From Deltaproteobacteria bacterium (GTDB lineage Bacteria > Desulfobacterota > Binatia > Binatales > Binataceae): a DNA stretch of 64,000 nucleotides. Location of the stretch: positions 62,001-126,000 of the forward strand of contig JAJXYF010000027.1 in NCBI GenBank assembly GCA_021780755.1, in the 5' to 3' direction. The position numbers and the translations under genes are program-made. Below are positions 36,276-45,417 of the stretch, piece after piece; the first letter of the stretch is position 1; each line of letters begins with the position of its first letter. The notes beneath the pieces were generated by a model, which saw only the letters and a program-made list of their open reading frames with translations, was not told the origin of the DNA and did not search any database.

Positions 36276-37617
36276 TCAGGATGACGAACGCCATCAGGAG
36301 GAACAGCAGGAACAACCCGACCTCCATCGCGATCTCGCGATGGCGCAGCTTGAGCGGCTTACCGCGAACCGCCTCGATCACAAAAAACGCCAGATGTCCG
36401 CCGTCGAGCAAGGGCACCGGCAACAGATTGATGATGCCGAGTTCGAGGCTCAGCATCACGGTAAACATGGCGACGTCGGCGAAGCCCTGATGCGCTTCCT
36501 TGCCGGCCATCTGCGCGATCATGATCGGGCCGCCGAGGGCTTTGCGCGCGGGCGTCGAGCCGTCGATTATTTTGAAGATGCCAACAACGATGTCGTGCGA
36601 AATGTTCCAGGTGGCGACGAGGCCTCGTTCGACCGCGCTCAGCGGCGTCTCGTGCCGGATAAGCTCGTCGCCGCGGGGTAGCACTCCGATAATCCAGACC
36701 GGCGACTTGTCGCCGAAGACCGCGGCTTCCTCAACTTCTTGTTTGGGCTGGATCGTGAGCTTGACGAGATTGTCGGACCCGGCGGGCCGGCGCACCGCCA
36801 GTTGCAAGGACTTGCCGCCGCTTTCCCTGATTGCGCGCGACAGATCTTCCCAGGTGTCGATCGCGTGCCCGTCAACAGAAACGATTTTGTCGCCGCTGCG
36901 CAACCCGGCAGTGGCGGCAGGCTTACCAGGAAGGATTTGCCCGATGACCGGCAGCGTCACCGGGACTCCCAGCATGAAGACGAGGCTGAGGACGATGGGC
37001 GCGAAGAGAATGTTGGCGAGCGGTCCGGCGAGAACGATCGCAATCCGCCGCGAGAGCGGCTGACTGGGAAACGCACGCAGGTTGAAGCGCTCGATCAGAG
37101 TCGAAGAACGGCCTTCGCACAGCAGTTCGCGGGCACGCTTCACGGTGCCGGCGCGCGCCACCTCGCGCAGGACCAAGGCCTCCTCGGCGTTGGGCTCGTG
37201 ACCGAGGATCGCGACCGCCCGCTCGGGCAAGATCGAACCGTCCGCGGCGGGCGCCAGCGCACTCGCAATCGCCGCGAGGGCGTCATCGCCGGCCTTGCCG
37301 GACGTTGCGAGCCATCCGGTGTGGCGCGCGTCCTCCAGCAGGTCGAGTTCGATTTCCCTGATGTAGCCTTCGAGGGTTGACGGGCTGGGCTCCTCGGCGA
37401 TCTCATCGCCGAGCATCCGCACGTAGCCGCCGAGCGGTGTGGCGCCGATCGAGTAGTCAGTCTCACCGCGGCGAAAGCCCCAGACCCGCGGCGGATAGCC
37501 AATTGAAAAGCGGATCACGCGCACGCCGACCCGCTTCGCCATCACGAAGTGTCCGGCTTCGTGAACCAACACCAGCACAGCAAAAATTACGACGGCAGCA
37601 GCGATCGATGTGATCAT
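36250..37617 (-). CDS. rseP: RIP zinc metalloprotease RseP (site-2 protease) with an insertion
   Basis: 455 residues from the ATG giving MITSIAAAVVIF; a TTG 72 bp upstream overlaps cdsA and is less likely. It cleaves anti-sigma factors and signal-peptide remnants inside the inner membrane. Visible: the zinc motif VHEAGHFVMAKR in the first helix, PLGGYVRMLGDE, a PDZ domain around GLRSGDKIVSVDGHAIDTW, and the third zinc ligand in PVPLLDGGHLAFF. Between GGYVRMLGDE and the helix IAIVLAGPLANILFA lie about 100 residues, far longer than in E. coli RseP, and only one PDZ domain is evident instead of two. No dxr gene separates it from cdsA. Confidence 0.92.
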   Translation of the reverse strand: MITSIAAAVVIFAVLVLVHEAGHFVMAKRVGVRVIRFSIGYPPRVWGFRRGETDYSIGATPLGGYVRMLGDEIAEEPSPSTLEGYIREIELDLLEDARHTGWLATSGKAGDDALAAIASALAPAADGSILPERAVAILGHEPNAEEALVLREVARAGTVKRARELLCEGRSSTLIERFNLRAFPSQPLSRRIAIVLAGPLANILFAPIVLSLVFMLGVPVTLPVIGQILPGKPAATAGLRSGDKIVSVDGHAIDTWEDLSRAIRESGGKSLQLAVRRPAGSDNLVKLTIQPKQEVEEAAVFGDKSPVWIIGVLPRGDELIRHETPLSAVERGLVATWNISHDIVVGIFKIIDGSTPARKALGGPIMIAQMAGKEAHQGFADVAMFTVMLSLELGIINLLPVPLLDGGHLAFFVIEAVRGKPLKLRHREIAMEVGLFLLFLLMAFVILNDISRIIG

Positions 37618-37654
37618 AAATGCAGGCAGAACGACAAACGGTCCCTGGATCCTC

Positions 37655-38482
37655 TCAACGGAAATAATAGTAGGTGAATGCAGCCGCAAAGACTAGGCTG
37701 CAGGTTCGGTCGAGCAGGCCGCCGTGGCCGGGGAAAATCCAGCCCGAATCCTTGACCCCGGCGACGCGTTTGAAGGCCGATCCGGCGAGATCGCCGAATT
37801 GCGCAAGCACGCCGACCGCGGCCGCCATAATGACGGCCGCGCCGAGACTCCATTGGGACGCGAGCAGCGGACGCAAGGCGATCGCCGCGACGATGCAGGC
37901 GACGAGGCCGCCGATCGCGCCTTCGACGGTCTTGTTGGGGCTCACCCGCGGCAGCAGCTTGACCCGGCCGAGCGAGCGGCCGACGAAGTAGGCGCCGCTG
38001 TCGCTCGCGACCACCAGCAGCAACATCAGGACGATGATCGGAACGCCGCCCGGATGATTTCGCAGCAGCGCGAAGTACGGGAAAAGGACGCCGACCCACA
38101 GCGCGCCGATCGACAGCAGCCACCACCGGGCCCATCGCCACTGCGCGAATTGGTCGGGGCCTTCGCGGCCCACGCGCGCCACCAGCAGCAGCATCATCAG
38201 CGTCACCATGAACACGGCCGCCGGAATTGCGCCGGCGCCGTCGCTCACTAGCTGCACCAGCGCGGACGCTCCGCCGATTATCGCGACGACGAGCGCCTCG
38301 CGTGCGCTCGCCTGTGTCATCGCGATGATTTCGTAGAGGCCCCAGCCGGTGAGAATCGTGATGAACGCGGTGAAAGCTGCCGCCGGCGCAAACAGCACGA
38401 TCGCAAGCGTCGCGGGCAGCGCGACGATCGCGGTCCAGAGCCTAGTTCGCAGCACGCAGGCGGTGGGGCGAGGCGGTCTCAA
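37655..38482 (-). CDS. cdsA: Phosphatidate cytidylyltransferase
   Basis: About 275 residues, eight or so membrane helices. It makes CDP-diacylglycerol from CTP and phosphatidic acid, feeding pssA farther along the same strand. The family signature is near the C-terminus: SAFKRVAGVKDSGWIFPGHG, then GGLLDR. ASDSGAYFVGRSLGR is the preceding conserved loop. The longest start is a TTG overlapping uppS by 41 bp; a GTG at 38455 is an equally good start with a 14-bp overlap. Confidence 0.94.
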   Translation of the reverse strand: MRPPRPTACVLRTRLWTAIVALPATLAIVLFAPAAAFTAFITILTGWGLYEIIAMTQASAREALVVAIIGGASALVQLVSDGAGAIPAAVFMVTLMMLLLVARVGREGPDQFAQWRWARWWLLSIGALWVGVLFPYFALLRNHPGGVPIIVLMLLLVVASDSGAYFVGRSLGRVKLLPRVSPNKTVEGAIGGLVACIVAAIALRPLLASQWSLGAAVIMAAAVGVLAQFGDLAGSAFKRVAGVKDSGWIFPGHGGLLDRTCSLVFAAAFTYYYFR

Positions 38483-39227
38483 CCGTGCCGAAGCGGCGCT
38501 CGCGCGTCTGATATGCGGCGATTGCGCGGAGCAGATCGCGCTCGCGAAAGTCGGGCCACAGCGTATCGGTGAAATACAGTTCCGTATACGCGAGCTGGTA
38601 GAGAAAGAAATTGGAGATGCGCAGTTCGCCCGAGGTGCGGATGAGCAGGTCGGGATCGGGCATCCCGCCAGTAGCGAGTTCGCGCGCGACGGTCTGCTCG
38701 TCGATTTGAGCGGGATCGAGCTTGCCCTCGGCGACCGCCTGCGCGATGCGCCGGGTCGCCGTGACGACGTCCTGGCGACCGCCGTAGGAGAGCGCCAGCG
38801 CCGCGGTCATCGTATGGTTGCCGGCCGTCATCTCGACCGTTTGCTCGAGCGCACGCCGCACCTGTGCCGGCAGCCGCTCCAGATCGCCCAGCGCGATCAC
38901 GCGGATGCCGCGCTTCATCAGGCGCTTGACCTCGGTCACCAGGTAGCGATGCAGCAGCGACATCAGGAAGCGCACCTCGGTGCCGGGCCGCGCCCAGTTC
39001 TCGCTCGAGAAAGCGAACAGCGTGAGATAGGGGATGCCCAGTTCGCGCGCCGCTTCGACCACCGCGCGCACGGAATCCTTGCCGCGCCGATGGCCCTCGG
39101 AGCGGGCCAGCCCGCGCCCGTGCGCCCAGCGGCCGTTGCCGTCCATCACGATCGCGATATGACGCGGCAAACGAGCGGGATCGAGCGATAGGTTTGGAAA
39201 TTCTTCGAGCGGTAGTGATGAGGCCAC
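38442..39227 (-). CDS. uppS: Undecaprenyl diphosphate synthase
   Basis: 261 residues. This cis-prenyltransferase makes the C55 lipid carrier for peptidoglycan and O-antigen. Visible: HIAIVMDGNGRWAHGRGLAR with the catalytic Asp and the Asn-Gly-Arg pyrophosphate loop, GHRRGKDSVR, LTLFAFSSENWARP, LSYGGRQD, and the C-terminal DLLIRTSGELRISNFFLYQ with TELYFTDTLWPDF. It is 39 bp downstream of frr and overlaps cdsA. Confidence 0.97.
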   Translation of the reverse strand: MASSLPLEEFPNLSLDPARLPRHIAIVMDGNGRWAHGRGLARSEGHRRGKDSVRAVVEAARELGIPYLTLFAFSSENWARPGTEVRFLMSLLHRYLVTEVKRLMKRGIRVIALGDLERLPAQVRRALEQTVEMTAGNHTMTAALALSYGGRQDVVTATRRIAQAVAEGKLDPAQIDEQTVARELATGGMPDPDLLIRTSGELRISNFFLYQLAYTELYFTDTLWPDFRERDLLRAIAAYQTRERRFGTVETASPHRLRAAN

Positions 39228-39266
39228 TTGGCTGATGCGAATCGGCGCCGGCGGGGGCGAGTCCGA

Positions 39267-39821
39267 TCAGACCTCCATTATCTCAGCTTCCTTGGCGGTC
39301 AGAATCTTGTCGAGCTTCTCAATGTACTCGGTCGTATGCTGCTGCACCTTGGCTTCCGCCGCGCGAAAATCGTCGTCGGTCAGTTGCTTGTCCTTGTGCA
39401 TCTGCTTGAACTTGTCGTTGGCGTCGCGCCGATGGTTGCGGATCGAAACGCGGAATTCCTCGGCGGTCTTGCGAATGTGCCGCACCAGTTCCTTGCGCCG
39501 CTCCTCGTTCAGCTCGGGAATCGGAATCCGGATGATCTTGCCGTCGTTCATCGGATTCAAGCCAAGGTCGGAGGTCTGGATGGCCTTTTCGATTTCGGCC
39601 ATCGCGCCCTTGTCGTAGGGCGTTATCACCAGCAGGCGGGCTTCGGGCGCCGCCAGCCCGGCCAGTTGGCGCAGCGGCGTGCGAGTGCCGTAGTAATTGA
39701 CGTGAAGGTTTTCGAGCAAGGCGGTCGAGGCGCGGCCGGTGCGGACGCGGGCCAGTTCATTGCGGAAGGCATTGACCGCCTCCTCCATCTCCATTTGCGC
39801 GAGTTCGATTTCCTCGTTCAT
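39267..39821 (-). CDS. frr: Ribosome recycling factor
   Basis: 184 residues. RRF splits post-termination ribosomes together with EF-G. Visible: the long-helix start [20 protein letters not shown], the hinge [14 protein letters not shown], domain [14 protein letters not shown] and [19 protein letters not shown], and the last helix [19 protein letters not shown] with [12 protein letters not shown]. Its ATG overlaps the pyrH stop by 4 bp, indicating coupling. Confidence 0.98.
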   Translation of the reverse strand: MNEEIELAQMEMEEAVNAFRNELARVRTGRASTALLENLHVNYYGTRTPLRQLAGLAAPEARLLVITPYDKGAMAEIEKAIQTSDLGLNPMNDGKIIRIPIPELNEERRKELVRHIRKTAEEFRVSIRNHRRDANDKFKQMHKDKQLTDDDFRAAEAKVQQHTTEYIEKLDKILTAKEAEIMEV

Positions 39822-40591
39822 GGCTCTGGGTGCGACGCGCTCTGGCGATCGCTCTCCACCCGGGTGCCGATCGATTCACCCATCACGGCTCTTTTTATAT
39901 TCCCCGGCTTACGCAAATTAAAGACGATGATCGGCAGATCGTGATCCATGCACATCGAAATCGCGGTCGAGTCCATCACCTTGAGGTTTTTCTGGAGCAC
40001 CTCGATATAGGTGAGGCGATCGAAGCGCCGCGCGTTCGGCTCGCGGATCGGGTCGCGATCGTAAACGCCGTCAACCGTATGGCTGGCCTTGAGGATAACG
40101 TCGGCGCCGATTTCCATCGCGCGCAGGCTGGCGGCGGTATCGGTAGTGAAATAGGGATTGCCGGTACCGGCGGCGAAGACCACTACGCGGCCCTTTTCGA
40201 GATGGCGAATCGCGCGCCGCAGGATGTACGGCTCGCACACCGAATGCATCTCGATCGCGGACAGCACCCGCGTCCGCACGTCCATCTGCTCGAGCGCGTT
40301 TTGCATCGCGAGCGCGTTAATCACCGTCGCCAGCATGCCCATCTGGTCGGCGGTTGAACGGTCCATGCCACGCGCCTCGTATTCGCTGCCGCGCAAGATA
40401 TTGCCGGCGCCGATTACCACCGCCAGTTCGATGCCGAGGGCGGCGACCTCCTTGACCTCTTTGGCGATTTCGCCAAGCGCGTCAAGGTCGATACCGTTAC
40501 CCTGGGCCGGCGCCATCGCCTCGCCCGAGAGCTTGAGGAGCACGCGCCGAAAGCGGGGCCCGCTGTCTTTAATCGGATCCGCTTCGGCCAT
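39818..40591 (-). CDS. pyrH: UMP kinase
   Basis: 257 residues, amino-acid-kinase fold, hexameric and GTP-activated in characterised bacteria. It phosphorylates UMP to UDP. Visible: [76 protein letters not shown], and DGVYDRDP. It lies 72 bp after tsf and overlaps frr by 4 bp in the conserved rpsB-tsf-pyrH-frr order. Confidence 0.98.
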   Translation of the reverse strand: MAEADPIKDSGPRFRRVLLKLSGEAMAPAQGNGIDLDALGEIAKEVKEVAALGIELAVVIGAGNILRGSEYEARGMDRSTADQMGMLATVINALAMQNALEQMDVRTRVLSAIEMHSVCEPYILRRAIRHLEKGRVVVFAAGTGNPYFTTDTAASLRAMEIGADVILKASHTVDGVYDRDPIREPNARRFDRLTYIEVLQKNLKVMDSTAISMCMDHDLPIIVFNLRKPGNIKRAVMGESIGTRVESDRQSASHPEP

Positions 40592-40663
40592 CGCGATCAG
40601 TGTCCCCTGGTTGCGGCTTGCTGTGCCGGCTGGTGTGGATGGTGATCTATCGAAATCGCCGCG

Positions 40664-41278
40664 TCAGGCCGCTTTGGCGCCGAGGTTCTCGCCCAACTGG
40701 AAGCGCACGAAGCGCCGCACTTCGATCTTTTCGCCGAGCTTGCCGACATATTCGCCGATAACATCTTTGATCAATCGATTGGGATCGCGCACCCAAGCCT
40801 GCTCGTAGAGGCAGGCGTCGGCGAAGAATTTCTCGAGTTTGCCATCGACAATCTTGTTGATGACCGCTTCGGGCTTGCCGGATCCCGCCGCCTGCGAGGC
40901 GTAGATCTGGCGTTCCTGCGCGATCACTTCTTCGGGCAACTCCTCACGGCGCACGGTGCGCGGATTGGCGGCCGCGATCTGCATCGCGATTTCCTTCACC
41001 AGCGCCTGGAACTCAGGCGTCTTGGCGACGAAATCGCTTTCGCAATTGATCTCGACCAGCACGCCGAGCTTGCCGCCCGCATGAATATAGGAGCCGACCG
41101 TGCCTTCCGAAGCAACCCGGCCGGCGCGCTTGGCGGCCTGCGAGATGCCCTTTTCGCGCAACCATACGACGGCAGCGTCGAGGTCGCCCTTGGCCTCGGC
41201 CAGGGCGGTCTTGCAGTCCATCACGCCGGCGCCGGTCTTGTCGCGCAGTTCCTTGACCAGATTCGCGTTTACGTCCAT
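40664..41278 (-). CDS. tsf: Elongation factor Ts (short form)
   Basis: 204 residues, the compact form with a single core subdomain (E. coli has about 283). EF-Ts recycles EF-Tu-GDP. Visible: the N-terminal domain LVKELRDKTGAGVMDCKTAL, the conserved EGTVGSYIHAGGKLGVLVEI and the nucleotide-exchange motif ESDFVAKTPEF, then a C-terminal part with KFFADACLYEQAWVRDP. It follows rpsB after 116 bp that contain a strong stem-loop. Confidence 0.97.
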   Translation of the reverse strand: MDVNANLVKELRDKTGAGVMDCKTALAEAKGDLDAAVVWLREKGISQAAKRAGRVASEGTVGSYIHAGGKLGVLVEINCESDFVAKTPEFQALVKEIAMQIAAANPRTVRREELPEEVIAQERQIYASQAAGSGKPEAVINKIVDGKLEKFFADACLYEQAWVRDPNRLIKDVIGEYVGKLGEKIEVRRFVRFQLGENLGAKAA

Positions 41279-41323
41279 TCGTGTTTCCGAGCTTAAGTTC
41301 CGGGTTCAGTCCGGTATTGTTGG

Positions 41324-41349
41324 GGGGCGGGAGCCAGTGCTCCCGCCCC
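41324..41349 (-). other. Perfect stem-loop between rpsB and tsf
   Basis: GGGGCGGGAGC, a 4-nt loop and GCTCCCGCCCC form an 11-bp all-paired stem 45 bp after the rpsB stop. No U-run follows in the minus-strand transcript, so full termination is unlikely. It could be a partial attenuator or 3'-end-protecting structure that sets the rpsB to tsf ratio. Confidence 0.5.
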
Positions 41350-41394
41350 AAATAATGTTAGCTGGCCGGCGTCGCGCACCGGCGCAAATGACCG

Positions 41395-42168
41395 TCAGAC
41401 CTGCTGCGGGGGCGGCTCTTCCGGTGCCGCGCCGAGGTCCTCGACCGGTGCGAGATCTTCGATACCCTTGGCGCGTTCCTCAGCCGATCGCTTGCCGTCG
41501 ATAACGGCGTCGGCGACCGCGGCGGTGAACAGCTTGATCGCCCGGATGGCGTCGTCGTTGCCCGGAATCCGGTAGGAAATGAGGTCCGGGTCGCAGTTGG
41601 TATCGACCACCGCCACCACCGGAATGCCGAGGCGATTGGCCTCGGCCACGGCGATTTCTTCTTTCTTGGTGTCGATCACCCAGAGCGCATCGGGCAGCTT
41701 GCGCATGTTCTTGATGCCCGCCAACGTGCCCATCAGCTTGTCGTGATGTTTGGCGTTGTCGCTCATCTCTTTCTTGGTGAGCGCCTGGATCATCTCCGGG
41801 TCGGCCATCACCTCTTCGAGCTTTTTGAGCTTGTCGATCGAGGCGCGGATGGTCTGGAAGTTGGTCAACATCCCGCCGAGCCAGCGGTTATTGACGTAGA
41901 ACATGCCGCAGCGGTCGGCCTCTTCGCGCACGATATCCTGGGCCTGCTTCTTGGTGCCGACGAACAGGATGGTTCCGCCTTGAGCGGAGAGGTCGCGGAC
42001 GAAGTCGAAGGTGGCGCGGAACATCTTGACCGTCTGCTGGAGGTCGATGATGTAGATGCCGTTACGGGCGCCGAAGATGTAGGGTTTCATCTTCGGATTC
42101 CAGCGGCTGGTCTGATGGCCGAAGTGGACGCCGGCTTCGAGCAGCTGCTTCATGCTGATTTCGGTCAT
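41395..42168 (-). CDS. rpsB: 30S ribosomal protein uS2
   Basis: 257 residues. Visible: [20 protein letters not shown], the [13 protein letters not shown] segment, [35 protein letters not shown], and the C-terminal [20 protein letters not shown] then [12 protein letters not shown]. The tail is Glu/Pro/Ala-rich and non-conserved. First gene of the rpsB-tsf-pyrH-frr-uppS-cdsA-rseP-tsaB run; its promoter should lie in the AT-richer 189 bp up to the divergent Rhs-tip gene, where GGATAAT is present about 40-50 bp upstream of the start but without a clear -35. Confidence 0.98.
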   Translation of the reverse strand: MTEISMKQLLEAGVHFGHQTSRWNPKMKPYIFGARNGIYIIDLQQTVKMFRATFDFVRDLSAQGGTILFVGTKKQAQDIVREEADRCGMFYVNNRWLGGMLTNFQTIRASIDKLKKLEEVMADPEMIQALTKKEMSDNAKHHDKLMGTLAGIKNMRKLPDALWVIDTKKEEIAVAEANRLGIPVVAVVDTNCDPDLISYRIPGNDDAIRAIKLFTAAVADAVIDGKRSAEERAKGIEDLAPVEDLGAAPEEPPPQQV

Positions 42169-42357
42169 AGAAAGTCTTCTCTCTTGTGTCGCTTAGCCGT
42201 CACGCGGCGCTAACCTTCAACATTATCCGTTAACGCGATTAATTCCTAGCGGGCGATAAGGTCTTCTCCCGGGCTGCGCCGCAAAGTCCCGGCGCGCCAG
42301 TGACGCCTTGAGGGGTCAAGATCTGTTGATATCGCAAAAAAATATTGCGCCTCGGAT

Positions 42358-43146
42358 GTGCTCTCCTGGCGTGAGTGCCGGTTGTCGCATAGCCGACACC
42401 GCGCGTTATTCTATTACAACCGGTCAGTTTACTACAGCCCGGAACTGGGGCGGCCGTTGCAGCAGGTGACTCCGGGCGGTCAAGGCGGTAGCGGCGGTGG
42501 TACGAACACTTCGCTTAATTCTTCGCAAGGAGGAACCGCATTGACGGCGGGAAATGCTCCCAATAGCGGTCAGAACGCCGATCCCGCCGCTGCTATCGGA
42601 GCCGCCGCGGGTGTGTTCGCAGCGATCGGGATCGCGGTGGGTGGCTTGTGGGGAGTCGCGGTGGTGGTGGTAGTTGCCGCGATACTTGAAATTCTCGATT
42701 GTTTCGGAATTTTCGGAGGCGGGCAGGCGCCCATTATCCTCAACGGCTACTACCGCATGGTCCACCATATTTACAGCTTTGTCACGGGAGCGCCTTATGC
42801 GTTCACGCCCGATCAGGAAGCTTCCAGCGGCCGCGAAGCGGCTGTAGTGGAGGTTCGCTTTACTATCCCACATATCCCAGGAGACCCTAATGAGTCGTTT
42901 CATCCAGGCGAGGGTTGGGAACCGAGACCAAAAGGAAACTGGGCTAATCCGGGAGCCAAACAGGGCCTCCATCCGGATCCGAACGAGGAATTTCCCAAGG
43001 GTCCGCATTTCGACTGGCATCTGAAGAATCCAAAAAGGACATTTAGCATCAGAAACAAAGGCGGAAATCTTCAATTTTGGGATGAGGATCTACAAGAATG
43101 GCTCGACACAATACCAGGGGATCTTCCTGAGATGATGATTCCGTAG
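42358..43146 (+). CDS. Orphan Rhs C-terminal tip with predicted toxin domain
   Basis: 262 residues from a GTG; no ATG or clear ribosome-binding site precedes it. Residues 17-38 (ALFYYNRSVYYSPELGRPLQ) are the conserved end of an Rhs/YD-repeat core, but all repeats that should precede it are missing. A Gly/Asn/Ser-rich linker and a long hydrophobic stretch (about residues 76-125) follow, then a hydrophilic C-terminal domain rich in Gly, Pro and Trp with GNWANPGAKQG, GPHFDWHLKN and an acidic end. That layout is the tip of a polymorphic toxin. The toxin family is not recognised. Base composition falls towards the 3' end, unlike the flanking housekeeping genes. Probably transferred and truncated; expression doubtful. 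Confidence 0.65.
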   Translation: MLSWRECRLSHSRHRALFYYNRSVYYSPELGRPLQQVTPGGQGGSGGGTNTSLNSSQGGTALTAGNAPNSGQNADPAAAIGAAAGVFAAIGIAVGGLWGVAVVVVVAAILEILDCFGIFGGGQAPIILNGYYRMVHHIYSFVTGAPYAFTPDQEASSGREAAVVEVRFTIPHIPGDPNESFHPGEGWEPRPKGNWANPGAKQGLHPDPNEEFPKGPHFDWHLKNPKRTFSIRNKGGNLQFWDEDLQEWLDTIPGDLPEMMIP

Positions 43147-43167
43147 GTTTTGTTTGAGGTCACACCG

Positions 43168-43764
43168 ATGAGTATGCAGCATATCAAAAATTTTAACGAG
43201 GCCTTAGCTTTTCTTAAAGGTGAATTATCCGAAGGCATGGCACTCGCGAAATTGATCCTTGGTGAAATCGATTTCACGCAAGGGCAAATGTTTGCGTGGA
43301 TGCCCTCGACTACAGATCAAGATGCTATCCAGAGCTTCGGAGCTAGTCGGCGACTGGCAGGTGATGAAGAACGAGACTTCTGCCGATTCGTACAAGCCTT
43401 TATTCAAGATGCACGTTGCGCAGTGATACTGCAGGACACGGAGAACTGGAACTTTGAGGGCGATAAATACGAAGGGCTAGCCGCGAAATACGATGACGAG
43501 TTGTATTGGTACATCGTTGGTGCCGAGCTTTCCGAAGAAGATGTGATGAACCTCAGCGGAATGCCAATTCTACCTTATCCATGGTGTGGCTTCTTTTATA
43601 CGGGCGCTTCAGGTAACAGGAAGGGAAGACTCACAATGATCGATCTGCAGGAAATAGTGAACACGCTGGTCGGTGTGGCAGTCGGTGCGTTCGATCATCG
43701 GTCGTATGTGTTGTGGTGGAGCAATAGCCGTCCGCTTCCTGCGGGGCAATCATTGAAGGCGTAG
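43168..43764 (+). CDS. Probable immunity protein for the Rhs tip
   Basis: 198 residues from the ATG giving MSMQHIKNFNEALAF, chosen because GAGG lies 7 nt upstream; a TTG 18 bp earlier is also open. Acidic and cytosolic, with no signal peptide or membrane helix: WMPSTTDQDAIQ, DTENWNFEGDKYEGL, YDDELYWYIVG and LPYPWCGFFYTG. No named family recognised. It begins 21 bp after the tip gene and is AT-richer than any neighbour, the usual arrangement of a toxin-immunity pair. Role inferred from position only. Confidence 0.55.
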   Translation: MSMQHIKNFNEALAFLKGELSEGMALAKLILGEIDFTQGQMFAWMPSTTDQDAIQSFGASRRLAGDEERDFCRFVQAFIQDARCAVILQDTENWNFEGDKYEGLAAKYDDELYWYIVGAELSEEDVMNLSGMPILPYPWCGFFYTGASGNRKGRLTMIDLQEIVNTLVGVAVGAFDHRSYVLWWSNSRPLPAGQSLKA

Positions 43765-43899
43765 CCATGCCTCGCCCACTCGGCTCGCCTGAGTCGGTTA
43801 GCGATAGGCGAAGTGGGGTTGCCGCCGTTGCGCGGGTCGCTCGACGCGTAACTTCCGGTCGCTCGCGCTAACTCGCCGCGGCCGGAAACTGGCACCTCG

Positions 43900-45417
43900 T
43901 CAGACGTTCATTGATTCGAGGAATTCCTCGTTGGTCTTGGTTCCCTGCATCTTGTCGAGCAGAAACTCCATCGATTCGACGGCGTTGAGCTGGGAGAGCA
44001 GCTTGCGCAGGATCCAGACGCGGTTCAGCGTGCTGCGCGGGAGCAGCAACTCTTCCTTGCGGGTCGAGGAGCGCTGGATATCGATAGTCGGGAAGATGCG
44101 CTTTTCGAGCAGGCGGCGGTCGAGCGCGATCTGCTGATTGCCGGTGCCCTTGAACTCCTCGAAGATGACCTCGTCCATGCGGCTGCCGGTATCGACCAGG
44201 GCGGTCGCGATAATCGTGAGGCTGCCGCCGTCCTCGGTATTGCGGGCGGCGCCGAAAAACTTCTTGGGCTTGTGGAGGGCGTTGGAATCGACGCCGCCGG
44301 AGAGAATCTTGCCCGAGGGCGGGACGACGGTGTTGTAGGCGCGCGCGAGGCGGGTGATCGAATCGAGCAGGATGACGACGTCGCGGCCGTGCTCGACCAG
44401 ACGGCGCGCCTTCTCGATGACCATCTCGGCGACCTGCACGTGGCGCGTGGCGGGTTCGTCGAAGGTCGAGCTGACGACCTCGCCCTGCACCGAGCGCAGC
44501 ATGTCGGTGACTTCCTCGGGGCGCTCATCGACGAGCAGGACGATCAGGATGATTTCGGGATGGTTGCGGGCGATGGCCTTGGCGATCGCCTGCATCATCA
44601 TGGTCTTACCGGTAAACGGCGCCGCGACAATCAGGCCGCGCTGGCCTTTGCCGATGGGCGCGATCAAATCGATGATGCGGGTGGTGTAGTCCTCGTGGTC
44701 GTATTCGAGCTTGATGCGCTCTTCGGGATAGAGCGGCGTCAGGTTGTCGAAGAGGATTTTGTCGCGGGCCTTTTCGGGCGACTCGTAGTTGATCGATTCG
44801 ACCTTGAGCAGCGCGAAGTAACGCTCACCCTCTTTGGGCGGGCGAATCAGACCGGAAACGATGTCGCCGGTGCGCAGATTGAACTTACGAATCTGGCTCG
44901 GGGAGATATAGATGTCGTCGGGACCGGGCAGATAGTTGTAGTCGGGGGCGCGCAGGAAGCCGAAGCCGTCGGGCAGGATTTCGAGCACGCCTTCACCGAG
45001 GATCGATCCGTTGCGCGCGGCCTGCGCCTGCAGGACCGCGAAGATCATCTCCTGCTTGCGCATGTTGGTCGCGCCGTCGATGTTGTAATCGCGGGCGACC
45101 TGGGCCAGTTCGGTGATCTTGGCGCCCTTGAGCGCCTTCAGGTTGAGGCTGCCGGTTTCGCTGATAACAGGGACTACGGCATGTCGATTTGGCACATAGA
45201 GCGACGGCTGCTGAATCACGCGGTCGTCCGAACCGTTGGGTGACACGTCGGCGGCGGGACGCTCGCCGCGTTCATCGCCGGGCTGGCCAGCCTGCGTTTG
45301 GGCGGCCGGATGTGCGTGATGGCGCGGCCTGATGATCGCGGTCGGCGCCACGTTACCATTGCTGTCTTCGGTCTGTTCGCGAGTGTCGTGTCTCGTTGCC
45401 CCTCGACCCTTACCCAT
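43900..45417 (-). CDS. rho: Transcription termination factor Rho
   Basis: 505 residues from the ATG after GGGGAG; a TTG 15 bp upstream is less likely. Hexameric RNA-dependent ATPase that ends transcription. Residues 1-85 are a charged, disordered extension; then the N-terminal helix bundle ([18 protein letters not shown]), the cold-shock RNA site ([20 protein letters not shown]), the P-loop AAPFTGKT (265-272), Walker B region [17 protein letters not shown], and the ring segment [20 protein letters not shown]. The P-loop residue matching E. coli Lys181 is Phe268; Lys271 (E. coli Lys184) is kept. A roughly 300-nt leader upstream is consistent with autoregulation. Confidence 0.97.
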   Translation of the reverse strand: MGKGRGATRHDTREQTEDSNGNVAPTAIIRPRHHAHPAAQTQAGQPGDERGERPAADVSPNGSDDRVIQQPSLYVPNRHAVVPVISETGSLNLKALKGAKITELAQVARDYNIDGATNMRKQEMIFAVLQAQAARNGSILGEGVLEILPDGFGFLRAPDYNYLPGPDDIYISPSQIRKFNLRTGDIVSGLIRPPKEGERYFALLKVESINYESPEKARDKILFDNLTPLYPEERIKLEYDHEDYTTRIIDLIAPIGKGQRGLIVAAPFTGKTMMMQAIAKAIARNHPEIILIVLLVDERPEEVTDMLRSVQGEVVSSTFDEPATRHVQVAEMVIEKARRLVEHGRDVVILLDSITRLARAYNTVVPPSGKILSGGVDSNALHKPKKFFGAARNTEDGGSLTIIATALVDTGSRMDEVIFEEFKGTGNQQIALDRRLLEKRIFPTIDIQRSSTRKEELLLPRSTLNRVWILRKLLSQLNAVESMEFLLDKMQGTKTNEEFLESMNV

